This document shows positions 55,623 through 64,000 of a DNA stretch of 64,000 nt, one piece after another. The translations under genes and the position numbers were made by a program. The notes below the pieces were generated by a model that made no database searches, had not been told where the DNA came from, and saw nothing but the letters and a program-made list of their open reading frames with translations. Each line of letters begins with the position of its first letter. The first letter of the stretch is position 1. The stretch comes from Oscillospiraceae bacterium (GTDB lineage Bacteria > Bacillota > Clostridia > Oscillospirales > Oscillospiraceae), in assembly GCA_015068425.1 (NCBI GenBank), contig SVKK01000008.1, positions 1 to 64,000 on the forward strand, given 5' to 3'.

Positions 55623-56621
55623 TTATTCCCACTCTATTGTTCCGATGGGCTTGGGCGTGAGGTCCAGAAGGACGCGGTTGATGCCTTCAACCTCGTGGGT
55701 GATGCGGTAGGTTATCTTGTGGAGAATCTCGTAGGGGATTTCCTCAATGGTGGCGCTCATTGCGTCCTTGGTGTTGACGGCGCGGATGATGGCGGGCCAG
55801 CCTTCATAGCGGCTCTCGTCCTTGACGCCGACGCTCTTGATATCGGGAACGGCGATGAAATACTGCCATACCTTTTCGCTGAGACCGCAGATTTCGAACT
55901 CCTCACGGAGGATAGCATCAGCTTCTCTGAGGGCGTGGAGACGGTCACGGGTGATTGCGCCAAGGCAGCGTACGCCAAGACCGGGGCCGGGGAAGGGCTG
56001 ACGGTAAACCATGGCGTGGGGCAGACCGAGAGCCTCGCCCACAACGCGGACTTCGTCCTTGAAAAGCAGCTTGAGGGGCTCAACCAGTTCAAACTGCAGA
56101 TCCTCGGGCAGACCGCCCACATTATGATGGGACTTAACGGCCTTCTTACCCTCGGCAGCCTTTATGGACTCCAGAATGTCGGGATAAATGGTACCCTGAG
56201 CCAGGAAGGAAATGCCCTCCAGCTTGCGGGCTTCCTCCGCAAACACAGTAATAAACTCCTTACCGATTATCTTGCGCTTGCTCTCGGGATCGGAAACACC
56301 TGCCAACAGGCCAAGGAAATGGTCGGTTGCATCTACATAAATCAGGTTGGCATCAAGACCTTCTCTGAAGGTTTTGATAACGCTTTCAGACTCGTTCTTG
56401 CGCATAAGACCGTGGTTGACGTGAACGCAGACAAGCTGCTTGCCGATGGCCTTGATAAGCAGCGCGGCAACGACGGAAGAATCAACACCGCCGCTGAGAG
56501 CCAGAAGAACCTTTTTATCGCCCACCTGCTGGCGGACGGCGGCTACCTGCTCTTCAATAAAAGCCTCAGCCAGAGCGGGAGTAGTAATGCGCTCCATGCT
56601 TTCGGGACGTAGATTAGACAT
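55623..56621 (-). CDS. guaA: GMP synthase ATP-pyrophosphatase subunit (lacks glutamine amidotransferase domain)
   Basis: 332 aa; LLALSGGVDSSVVAALL, QPFPGPGLGVRCLG, C-terminal PKPIGTIEWE; protein begins just before the PPase domain. Confidence 0.93.
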   Translation of the reverse strand: MSNLRPESMERITTPALAEAFIEEQVAAVRQQVGDKKVLLALSGGVDSSVVAALLIKAIGKQLVCVHVNHGLMRKNESESVIKTFREGLDANLIYVDATDHFLGLLAGVSDPESKRKIIGKEFITVFAEEARKLEGISFLAQGTIYPDILESIKAAEGKKAVKSHHNVGGLPEDLQFELVEPLKLLFKDEVRVVGEALGLPHAMVYRQPFPGPGLGVRCLGAITRDRLHALREADAILREEFEICGLSEKVWQYFIAVPDIKSVGVKDESRYEGWPAIIRAVNTKDAMSATIEEIPYEILHKITYRITHEVEGINRVLLDLTPKPIGTIEWE

Positions 56622-56710
56622 ATATTTATCCCTCCAAATTAGATTTGTTTCAACAAAAGTAAATTATACAACCATTGTTTTTCTATGACAATATTTTTTT
56701 CAGAAAAATT

Positions 56711-57439
56711 TTAGTTTCCGTAAATGACGGGAGGCACCAGCTTGTGGGTGGAACGGGAATGATATCGGTCAATTATGGCTTTGTCCTTCTCATCCGCCTT
56801 GCCGGTAAGGAGATATTCATCGATTGCCTTGTAGGTGACACCCATCTCCTGCTCATCGGTCTGCCCCTCGAAAAGACCTGCGGAGGGTGCTTTCTCTATG
56901 ATAGAGCGGGGAGCGTCCAGATACTCAAGGAACTCATAAACCTCGGTGACGGTCAGGTCGGCAATGGGGTCAAAGTCAAAGGCTCCGTCTCCCCATTTGG
57001 TGAAGTAACCCATATAGCGCTCGCTGCGGTTTCCGGTGCCCGCTACGAGGAGATTTTCGCTGCCGCCAATGGAATAGAGGGTTGTCATACGAAGGCGGGG
57101 AGCAATGTTCGCAGTGGATGCGGGGGTCATCTCGGTAACAGTGGCAAGAGCGGCAAGCTCCGCCTCCCGAACGGCGGTGAGGTCCACAACCCGGGTCTCG
57201 ATGCCGTATTTTTCCGCAACAGCTAAGCCGTCCTCATAGTCGGAGCCAAAGTTGCGTTTGCTGGCGCAGGGCATAATAATGCCCACGGTGTTTTCGCAGG
57301 CGGCCTTGCAGAGTATGCCCACAAGGGCGCAGTCCTTGCCGCCGCTGTTGCCGAAGATAATACCGTTGGTGTGGCTTTGCTCAACAAGACCGCGGATAAA
57401 CTCCACGCGTTTTTCAAATTCCTTCTTATAATCTCTCAT
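56711..57439 (-). CDS. nadE: NAD(+) synthase, NH3-dependent type
   Basis: 242 aa; GIIFGNSGGKDCALVGIL, LVAGTGNRSERYMGYFTKWGDGAFDFDPIADLTVTEVY; no nitrilase domain. Confidence 0.9.
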   Translation of the reverse strand: MRDYKKEFEKRVEFIRGLVEQSHTNGIIFGNSGGKDCALVGILCKAACENTVGIIMPCASKRNFGSDYEDGLAVAEKYGIETRVVDLTAVREAELAALATVTEMTPASTANIAPRLRMTTLYSIGGSENLLVAGTGNRSERYMGYFTKWGDGAFDFDPIADLTVTEVYEFLEYLDAPRSIIEKAPSAGLFEGQTDEQEMGVTYKAIDEYLLTGKADEKDKAIIDRYHSRSTHKLVPPVIYGN

Positions 57440-57510
57440 AGTCTCGCCCCTATGCTCAAATTTTCACCCATATATTATAACTCAAAACGGAACATATTGG
57501 AACAGAAAAA

Positions 57511-57540
57511 TTGATTTTTCCACGCCAATAATGATATAAT
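57511..57540 (+). promoter_or_regulatory. Predicted sigma-A promoter upstream of the flavodoxin-like gene
   Basis: TTGATT (57511-57516), 18-bp spacer, TATAAT (57535-57540). Confidence 0.5.
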
Positions 57541-57568
57541 ATCCCCAAAGAAAAAGGAGGACGGGAAT

Positions 57569-58132
57569 ATGAAAAAAGTTGTTGCCATCTATGGAAGTCA
57601 TAGAAAAGGCGGAAACTCCGCCCATCTCACCGATGTTCTCCTCGGCGCTCTTCCCGAGGATGTTGAAGTCAAAAAATTCTATCTTGCCGACATGGAGATA
57701 AACCACTGCAAGGGCTGCTTTGTATGCCGCCGCAACGGCAATATCTGCGTACATAAGGATGATTTTCTCACCCTTCTCGATGCCATAGCTGAGGCGGACA
57801 AGCTTATCATTTCCATACCCATATTTTTCGGCACCGCCTGCAGCACTGTCACGGGCTTCATCCACAGAGGCTACATTCTTCTTGCAGGTGAAAACGGGCA
57901 GTACACCCTCCGCATCCCCAAAAAGGACACCGTTGCCATCTATTCTCAGGGCTCTCCCTTCCCCGAGGAATTCAGAAAAGGCATGGAGCTTACAAACTTT
58001 GCCCTCGGCGCTATGGGCTTGAAAGTCAAAGAAACCATAGTCTGCACCCTCTCAAATGAGATCGGCGCAGCGGCACAGCGGAGTGAGCTTCTCGATAAAG
58101 CCGCGAACGCGGGCAAGACTCTGTTTGAGTGA
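57569..58132 (+). CDS. Flavodoxin family / NADPH-dependent FMN reductase-like protein
   Basis: 187 aa; VVAIYGSHRKGGNSAHLTDVLL, INHCKGCFVCRRNGNICVHKDDF. Confidence 0.9.
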   Translation: MKKVVAIYGSHRKGGNSAHLTDVLLGALPEDVEVKKFYLADMEINHCKGCFVCRRNGNICVHKDDFLTLLDAIAEADKLIISIPIFFGTACSTVTGFIHRGYILLAGENGQYTLRIPKKDTVAIYSQGSPFPEEFRKGMELTNFALGAMGLKVKETIVCTLSNEIGAAAQRSELLDKAANAGKTLFE

Positions 58133-58337
58133 TATAGGCACATTCCTCTTTTGTCGCCGCATCCCCTCCGTCTGCCATTCGGCATCCACCTCCTCTTGAG
58201 CGCAAGGGGAGGCTTTTTATTTTGATACAAAAACCTGTTATACAAAAATACGAAAAATTTTAGAAATTATTTATTTTCCGTTAATGTCTGGATCTGAATC
58301 CATAGTATATAGGTGAAACGGAAAGAGGTGACAGTCT

Positions 58338-58895
58338 ATGACAGACACAGAGATCATCGCCCTGTTTTTTGAGCGCTCAGAACAGGCGATCGATGAGCTT
58401 GACAAAAGCCACGGCAATGCTGTGGCAAAAGTGGCATGGAATATTCTTGGCAACGAGCAGGATGCCGAGGAATGCGTAAGCGATACATATTTCGGAACAT
58501 GGAATGCCATCCCGCCTCATCGGCCGTCACCGCTGCGGACATTTGTCTGCAAGATCGCGCGCAATCTTGCAACGGCGAAGTATCACAGCAACACTGCAAA
58601 AAAGCGGAACAGCCGGTATGATCTGGTGCTTGATGAACTTGAAGAATATCTCTCCGACAACAGCAGCGTGGAAAAAGCATACGAGGCGAGTGAACTTGCA
58701 GCTGCGATCAACGGCTTTATCTCCACCTTGAATTATTCCGACAGATTTATCTTTACCCGTCGTTACTGGTATTCAGATTCGGTTCAGGACATTGCCAAAA
58801 TGGCGAATTCAACCGCCAACAGTGTGACTGTCCGCCTTTTCCGTATCAGAGAAAAACTAAGACTCTATCTTGAAAAGGAGGGATTTCTTGTATGA
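58338..58895 (+). CDS. RNA polymerase sigma-70 family (ECF-like) factor
   Basis: 185 aa; region 2 NILGNEQDAEECVSDTYFGTWNAIPP, region 4 DRFIFTRRYWYSDSVQDIAKMANSTANSVTVRLFRIREKLRLYLEKEG. Confidence 0.92.
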   Translation: MTDTEIIALFFERSEQAIDELDKSHGNAVAKVAWNILGNEQDAEECVSDTYFGTWNAIPPHRPSPLRTFVCKIARNLATAKYHSNTAKKRNSRYDLVLDELEEYLSDNSSVEKAYEASELAAAINGFISTLNYSDRFIFTRRYWYSDSVQDIAKMANSTANSVTVRLFRIREKLRLYLEKEGFLV

Positions 58896-59953
58896 ACAGG
58901 GAAACGATCACCTTGATGCTGAATGGACTGGATGATAATTATATCAGCGAGGCGGCGGTCTTTTGTCCCAACACCGTGCAGGAAGCCCCGGAAAGGATCG
59001 TTCAAATGAAGAAAAAAAAGATCATTGTGCTTGCGCTTGCTGCTGTGCTGGTGTTTGCGCTTGGAGTCACCGCCTTTGCAGCAGGATGGCTTGCTCCTAT
59101 GTTCAATGAAATGAAGCAGGATTATCAGAATCGCTTATCCAAAGAAGGATATACCTCTCCGGAGTTTGCGGAGGTAGAAGACCTGTATGATGCCTACTAT
59201 CAGGAACAGGCAGAGCTTTTTGAAAACGCAGAGCAGTATATGAATGAGAAGCAGCCCCAAGTGGAAAAGGTAACTCTTCCCGAGTTTGATGAAAGTTCCG
59301 TCACCCTCTTAGAGAGATACTATGACGGGGAGACTCTGCTCATAGGCATTGATCTTTATGAAAGCGTCCCCGATACAGTTGTCGGTTATGAGCCGGATGA
59401 CGAGCTGATGGATAAAATCACAAATGTAGCCTTTTATTCGGATGTAACGGGAAATGACGATCTTGATGTTCTCCTTGAAGAAGGCATGACGCAGGAGATC
59501 TATGACCTTTACATCAATAATCGCACGGATTACGCAGAAGAATACGATTTTCGCCATTTGAGCGCAATCGAGTTCGACTGGTGGCTGGAAAACAATCTGA
59601 GTTCCGAAGAATACGAGGCTGCGTGGAAAACATTGCGCGAAACCGGACACCTCGGAGTTGTTCAGAGCATCGTTTATGTGGGAGATCATATAAAGATGGC
59701 AGACGGCACAGACCTCGGCCCCACCGGACAGGAGAATATGGACAGCAACGATACCTATGCCCACAGCGGCAACATTTTGATCAGGGCATCCGAGCTTCCC
59801 GATAAGGCAAAAAACCTTGACCAGCTGGATTTTGTGCTGAATGTCAGACAGGTGCGGGTTTATTACTATATGGAGCTTGGCAGTCCCTGCTACTTTTTCC
59901 TCGAACAAGTTGCCACATCCGAAGTTCCTTTCTCCATTGAAAACGGCGCATAA
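58892..59953 (+). CDS. Single-TM anti-sigma-like protein
   Basis: 353 aa; ATGA overlap with the sigma gene; cytoplasmic N-terminus, TM KKKIIVLALAAVLVFALGVTAFAAG, large extracytoplasmic acidic domain. Confidence 0.7.
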   Translation: MNRETITLMLNGLDDNYISEAAVFCPNTVQEAPERIVQMKKKKIIVLALAAVLVFALGVTAFAAGWLAPMFNEMKQDYQNRLSKEGYTSPEFAEVEDLYDAYYQEQAELFENAEQYMNEKQPQVEKVTLPEFDESSVTLLERYYDGETLLIGIDLYESVPDTVVGYEPDDELMDKITNVAFYSDVTGNDDLDVLLEEGMTQEIYDLYINNRTDYAEEYDFRHLSAIEFDWWLENNLSSEEYEAAWKTLRETGHLGVVQSIVYVGDHIKMADGTDLGPTGQENMDSNDTYAHSGNILIRASELPDKAKNLDQLDFVLNVRQVRVYYYMELGSPCYFFLEQVATSEVPFSIENGA

Positions 59954-60000
59954 TGTTCAGTCTGTCACCACAGCATATCCTGTTTTCTGCGAGAAGGGAA

Positions 60001-60120
60001 TCTGTTTGGCGCGTATATTCTTTTCGGGCATGGCGAAAAGAATATGGCCGTCGGAGACAATCCCTCCGAGTTTCGCTTCGCTCAACCCACCTAGCTTAAC
60101 ACAGGGGAGGCTTTAAAAGT
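60001..60120. repeat. Intergenic dispersed-repeat-like element
   Basis: Contains atattcttttcg-ggcatgg-cgaaaagaatat (12-bp perfect inverted repeat, 60015-60045) and ...cacctagcttaacacaggggaggctttaaaag. Confidence 0.5.
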
Positions 60121-60134
60121 CGACATATACTAAA

Positions 60135-60166
60135 AAACCGCGAAGCGTGTGAACGCTTCGCGGTTT
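60135..60166. terminator. Terminator between convergent genes
   Basis: aaaccgcgaagcg-tgtgaa-cgcttcgcggttt. Confidence 0.85.
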
Positions 60167-60172
60167 CGATTT

Positions 60173-61390
60173 TTATCTTATGCCGTAGTTTTCGATGACA
60201 TAGTCCATATCCTTATCTCCCCGTCCGGAGAGGTTGATAAGAATGGAGCCGTGGTCCATCTGTTTTGCAAGGCGCATGGCGAAGGCGACAGCATGGGCAC
60301 TCTCGATGGCGGGGATGATACCCTCCATACGAGCCAGCTTATAGAAAGCATCAATGGTCTCTTCATCGTCCACCACATCATACTTGACTCTGCCAAGCTC
60401 GTGGAGGAAGGCATGCTCGGGACCTGAGGAGGGATAATCCAGACCGCTGGCGACGGAGTAAACAGGGGCGGGCTCGCCGTTTTCGTCCTTGAGCATAATG
60501 GAGTTAAAGCCGTGCATAATGCCCTCAGTACCAAACTTCAGGCTGGCGGCATGGTCGCCCAGCTTGGGTCCTCTGCCAAGAGGCTCAACACCGTAGATAT
60601 CCACGGGGTCATTGAGGAAGCCGGCAAACATACCGGCGGCATTGCTTCCGCCGCCTACGCAGGCAACTACAGCATCGGGAAGCTCGCCTGTCATGCCGGT
60701 GAACTGCTCTCTTGCCTCTATGCCCACGATGCTCTGGAAATCACGCACCATCAGGGGGAAGGGATGGGGGCCGAGGACGGAGCCAATGCAGTAGATGGAG
60801 TCCTTATAATCCTTGGCGTATGCGTCAAAGGCGGCATCCACTGCCTCCTTGAGAGTCTGAAGTCCTTCGGTGACCTCGATGACATTTGCGCCCAGAATCT
60901 TCATTCGGGCCACGTTGGGAGCCTGCTTTTTAATATCCACAGCGCCCATATAAATATCGCACTGGAGTCCGAAATATGCGGCGGCAGTGGCAAGGGCAAC
61001 GCCGTGCTGACCGGCACCGGTTTCGGCAATAACTCTCTTTTTGCCCATATACTTGGCAAGAAGAGCCTCGCCCATGCAGTGGTTGAGCTTATGAGCGCCG
61101 GAATGGTTCAAGTCCTCGCGCTTTGCGTAAAGCTGAACATTGCCTATGGAGTTGCTCAGCCGCTCCAGATGGGAGATGGGGGTGGGGCGACCCTGGAATT
61201 CCTTGCGTATGCGGCGAAGCTCCGCGATGAATTTTCTGGACTTACAGATGGTGAAATAGGCCTCGGTTATCTCGTCCATAGCCTTCTGCAGCTCGGGAGA
61301 GACAAAAGAGCCGCCGTATTTGCCGAAAAAGCCGTTTTTATCGGGAAAATGCTTGAAATAAGTATCAAAATCAACGCCGTTGAAGTTCAT
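60173..61390 (-). CDS. trpB: Tryptophan synthase beta subunit
   Basis: 405 aa; [81 protein letters not shown]. Confidence 0.93.
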   Translation of the reverse strand: MNFNGVDFDTYFKHFPDKNGFFGKYGGSFVSPELQKAMDEITEAYFTICKSRKFIAELRRIRKEFQGRPTPISHLERLSNSIGNVQLYAKREDLNHSGAHKLNHCMGEALLAKYMGKKRVIAETGAGQHGVALATAAAYFGLQCDIYMGAVDIKKQAPNVARMKILGANVIEVTEGLQTLKEAVDAAFDAYAKDYKDSIYCIGSVLGPHPFPLMVRDFQSIVGIEAREQFTGMTGELPDAVVACVGGGSNAAGMFAGFLNDPVDIYGVEPLGRGPKLGDHAASLKFGTEGIMHGFNSIMLKDENGEPAPVYSVASGLDYPSSGPEHAFLHELGRVKYDVVDDEETIDAFYKLARMEGIIPAIESAHAVAFAMRLAKQMDHGSILINLSGRGDKDMDYVIENYGIR

Positions 61391-61499
61391 TTTATATTCT
61401 CCTTTTTATTGTTTATGGGTGGTTTTGTAATTTTCTTAGAAAAGCCGCCATCGTCTTTTCAGCAGTATCATAATTTTTCCTCCCTTTTCTGTGGGAAAA

Positions 61500-61757
61500 A
61501 TAAAAAATCCCCGACAGAAATCATTTCTGTCAAGGACGAATTGCTCCGCGGTGCCACCTTGATTTGCGGCCTAAAGCCGCACACTTTTCGGAATGCCGTC
61601 ACATTCCCGGCAACTGACGCATGCCTTCTCGTCGCAGAATACTCGGCTTTCGCCTTTCCCTGCGCCCTCCGTGGCCCATTTGACGGTTTGTTTTCTGCCC
61701 GGATCTCAGCATCCCGGGCTCTCTGGAAGAGCATCGCCGCCTTTACTCCCACTTCAT
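61500..61757 (-). ncRNA. T-box riboswitch leader (tryptophan specifier UGG)
   Basis: Minus strand: AAGGTGGCACCGCGG T-box (61547-61558), terminator GACAGAAATGATTTCTGTCGGGGATTTTTT (about 61535-61502), Stem I GATGAAGTGGGAGTAAAG...CAGAGAGCCCGGGATGCTGAGATCCGGGCAG, candidate specifier TGG at 61678-61676. Confidence 0.9.
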
Positions 61758-61926
61758 CGGTTTATCTATTATTCATTTTATCCGATTATACCCCTCCCCC
61801 GCAAAAATTGTCAAGGCACTTTTGCCGTCATTCTTTTTGAAATAATTTTTGTTTTTGTGGAAAAAACCCATTGAATTGTGACGAAAAATGCTTAAAATTA
61901 AAGTATAAACAATAAAGGAGAAAGTA

Positions 61927-63297
61927 ATGTCCTCTCAGGTTCAGAAAGAAAATCCTTTGGGCACAATGCCAATAGTGCCTCTTCTCATAAAAATGTCTGT
62001 ACCCATGATGATAAGCATGTTCGTGCAGGCTCTATACAACATCGTGGACTCCATGTTCGTTGCCCGAATAAGCGAGGACGCTCTCACCGCCGTTTCTCTG
62101 GCCTTCCCCGTCCAGATGGTCATGAGCGCCATTGCTGTTGGAACAGGTGTTGGCACAAACGCTTCTATCTCACGTTTGCTTGGACAGAAAAACTATGCCG
62201 ACGCTCAGCGCACCGCCAATAATCAGATCTTTCTCACGGTAGCCTACATAGTTTTATTCTTCCTCATCGGACTTTTCCTCGCCCGTCCCTTTTTCAATGC
62301 CCAGACCGATGTCCCCGATATTGTTGAAGGCGGCGTAATCTACCTGCGCATAGTATGCTATTTCTCGCTGGGCTCCTTCTTCGCCCAGAACTTTGAAAAG
62401 CTGCTTATCGCCCTCGGCAAAAGCACCCAGTCCATGATTGCCCAGATTTCCGGCGCGGTGTTCAACATAGTATTCGACTGGCTTCTCATCTTCGGTATAG
62501 GCCCATTCCCCGAGATGGGTATTGCCGGCGCAGCCGTTGCAACCGTTCTCGGTCAGCTCCTCAGCGCAGTTCTGGCCTTCATCTTCTGTCTCCGGGCAGA
62601 CGCAGGCATCCGCTTCCGCTTCCGCGAGATATTGCCCCGTTGGGATATTATCCGCCGTATATATGCCGTGGGCATTCCCAGCATGATCACAATGTGCCTG
62701 AACTCCGTTATGATTTTCTTTATGAATCTCATCCTTCTCGGCTTCTCCACCACCGCTGCAGCGGTTTTCGGAATTTGGATGAAGCTCCATTCCTTTGGCT
62801 TCATGCCCGTATTCGGCTTGAATAACGGCACGGTTTCCATCTTCTCCTACAACTACGGTGCAGGAAAAATTGACCGTGTCCGCAAAACTCTTAAGCTTTC
62901 CCTCATTGTTGGTTTCGTTGTCTCCGCCGCCGTTATGGTGCTCTATCTGCTCATCCCCACCACCCTGCTTCGTTTCTTCGATGCAAGCCCCTATATGATT
63001 GAGATCGGCATCCCCGCCGTGAGAATATGCTGCATCTCCGTTCCTATCGGTGCCCTCTCCATTATTATAGGCACTTTCTTCCAGTCCCTCGGACGCTCCA
63101 ATTATGCCCTTATCATCAACCTTTGCCGCCTTATTATCTTCATGCTCCCTGTTGCCTGGCTTCTCTCCCTCAGCGGCATTTTGACCAATGTATGGTTTTC
63201 CACCATAATCGGTGAGGCTATTGCTCTTATACTCGCTGTTGCGCTCTACAAAAAAGACTCCAAAGCACTTTATAATAAAAAAGAATTTTTAAGCTGA
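61927..63297 (+). CDS. MATE family efflux transporter
   Basis: 456 aa; PLLIKMSVPMMISMFVQALYNIVDSMFVARISEDALTAVSLAFPVQM. Confidence 0.95.
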   Translation: MSSQVQKENPLGTMPIVPLLIKMSVPMMISMFVQALYNIVDSMFVARISEDALTAVSLAFPVQMVMSAIAVGTGVGTNASISRLLGQKNYADAQRTANNQIFLTVAYIVLFFLIGLFLARPFFNAQTDVPDIVEGGVIYLRIVCYFSLGSFFAQNFEKLLIALGKSTQSMIAQISGAVFNIVFDWLLIFGIGPFPEMGIAGAAVATVLGQLLSAVLAFIFCLRADAGIRFRFREILPRWDIIRRIYAVGIPSMITMCLNSVMIFFMNLILLGFSTTAAAVFGIWMKLHSFGFMPVFGLNNGTVSIFSYNYGAGKIDRVRKTLKLSLIVGFVVSAAVMVLYLLIPTTLLRFFDASPYMIEIGIPAVRICCISVPIGALSIIIGTFFQSLGRSNYALIINLCRLIIFMLPVAWLLSLSGILTNVWFSTIIGEAIALILAVALYKKDSKALYNKKEFLS

Positions 63298-63301
63298 GAT
63301 G

Positions 63302-63329
63302 AAGCCTCCGCCCGCTGTGGCGGAGGCTT
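63302..63329 (+). terminator. Rho-independent terminator
   Basis: aagcctccgcc-cgctgt-ggcggaggctttt. Confidence 0.85.
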
Positions 63330-63396
63330 TTCTTTGTCTTTACTCACTAAAGCCTGCGTGATATAATTTTGTTAAGAAACCGAAAGGGTGACAGCT

Positions 63397-64000
63397 ATGA
63401 AAGCATACGACAAGCAGTTTATTGGTGGACTCTGGCGCGAAGGACGGGGCGAAGGTCTTCTTGACAATATAAACCCCTTCAGCGGCGAAGTTCTCTATTC
63501 CTACCGCCCCGCATCCAGAGAGGATGTTGACGAGGCTTATGCCGCCGCTAAAGCCGCTCAAAAGCTCTGGGCAGATTACTCTCCCTCCGCTAAAGCTGCG
63601 GTTTTGGAGCGCCTTTTATCCATCATACGTGAATACCGCCCCATAATGGACGAATGCCTTTTGCTGGAGGCTGGCTGCGCAAAGCCCAAGCGTGACTACG
63701 AGGCAGGTACCTCTCCCGACTTTGTAAGCTACTGCATGACTTTCCCCAAAATGATGGAGGGGCGCATCCAAAGCTCGGATTTCCCCGGGCAGACAAACTT
63801 TGTGTTCAGAAAACCCAAGGGCGTTGTAACCGTTATCGCCCCATGGAATGTGCCTTTTATCCTCGCCCTGCGCAGCGTCATCCCCGCCGTTGCCGCAGGA
63901 AACGCCGTTGTGCTCAAGCCCTCCACCGAAACCCCCGCCTCCGCCTTCATAATTGGCGAGATGTTTGAAAAAGCGGGCTTTCCCAAGGGTCTTCTCAATG
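63397..64000 (+). CDS. Aldehyde dehydrogenase family protein, N-terminal part (truncated by window edge)
   Basis: ATG at 63397; MKAYDKQFIGGLWREGRGEGLLDNINPFSGEVLYSYRPAS..., GVVTVIAPWNVPFILALRSVIPAVAAGNAVVLKPSTETP. Confidence 0.92.
   Translation, partial: MKAYDKQFIGGLWREGRGEGLLDNINPFSGEVLYSYRPASREDVDEAYAAAKAAQKLWADYSPSAKAAVLERLLSIIREYRPIMDECLLLEAGCAKPKRDYEAGTSPDFVSYCMTFPKMMEGRIQSSDFPGQTNFVFRKPKGVVTVIAPWNVPFILALRSVIPAVAAGNAVVLKPSTETPASAFIIGEMFEKAGFPKGLLN

Noticed and set aside
61468-61752. 94-aa minus-strand ORF upstream of trpB (possible leader peptide)
   Set aside because: Lies inside the T-box RNA; conserved RNA elements explain the sequence and there is no Trp-rich leader peptide.
1-64000. 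CRISPR array, tRNA or rRNA genes, intact prophage
   Set aside because: No regularly spaced identical repeats, no recognisable tRNA or rRNA sequence, and no phage structural genes seen; absence is by eye only and should be confirmed with tRNAscan-SE and a CRISPR finder.

Overview
The 64 kb window looks like a chromosomal segment from an anaerobic, gut-type Firmicute (Oscillospirales-like; inferred from gene content, T-box and repeat style, not proven). It is dominated by carbohydrate uptake and catabolism genes. Main blocks: (i) AraC regulator and MFS transporter; (ii) a CUT2-type sugar ABC importer (two permeases, ATPase, lipoprotein SBP) followed by a TIM-barrel sugar isomerase/epimerase and a Gfo/Idh/MocA dehydrogenase; (iii) a GldA/GldF/GldG-like ABC cassette with a DUF4340-like protein; (iv) a ~15.5 kb sugar-catabolic locus: ManA, glycyl radical enzyme (GRE) and its radical-SAM activase, NanE-like epimerase, DeoR regulator, ROK kinase, DeoC aldolase, four Gfo/Idh/MocA dehydrogenases, three sugar isomerase/epimerase TIM barrels and a NagB-like protein, arranged around a divergent promoter; (v) a RICIN + M60-like secreted metalloprotease; (vi) a GH3 / ChbG-like deacetylase / esterase cluster with an MFS transporter; (vii) an Opp/Dpp-type ABC importer whose SBP carries tandemly duplicated C-terminal domains, with two LysR regulators, two MBL-fold hydrolases and an esterase; (viii) a degraded mobile-element remnant next to the 3' end of a GMP synthase lacking its amidotransferase domain, plus NadE; (ix) ECF-like sigma/anti-sigma pair, a Trp T-box-controlled orphan trpB, MATE and a truncated aldehyde dehydrogenase. 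The best candidate for an undescribed system is the GRE/NanE/DeoC/ROK/Gfo-Idh locus with a four-fold, exactly 10-bp-phased TTTTCA array over its divergent promoter. All assignments are from reading the sequence; no database search was run.
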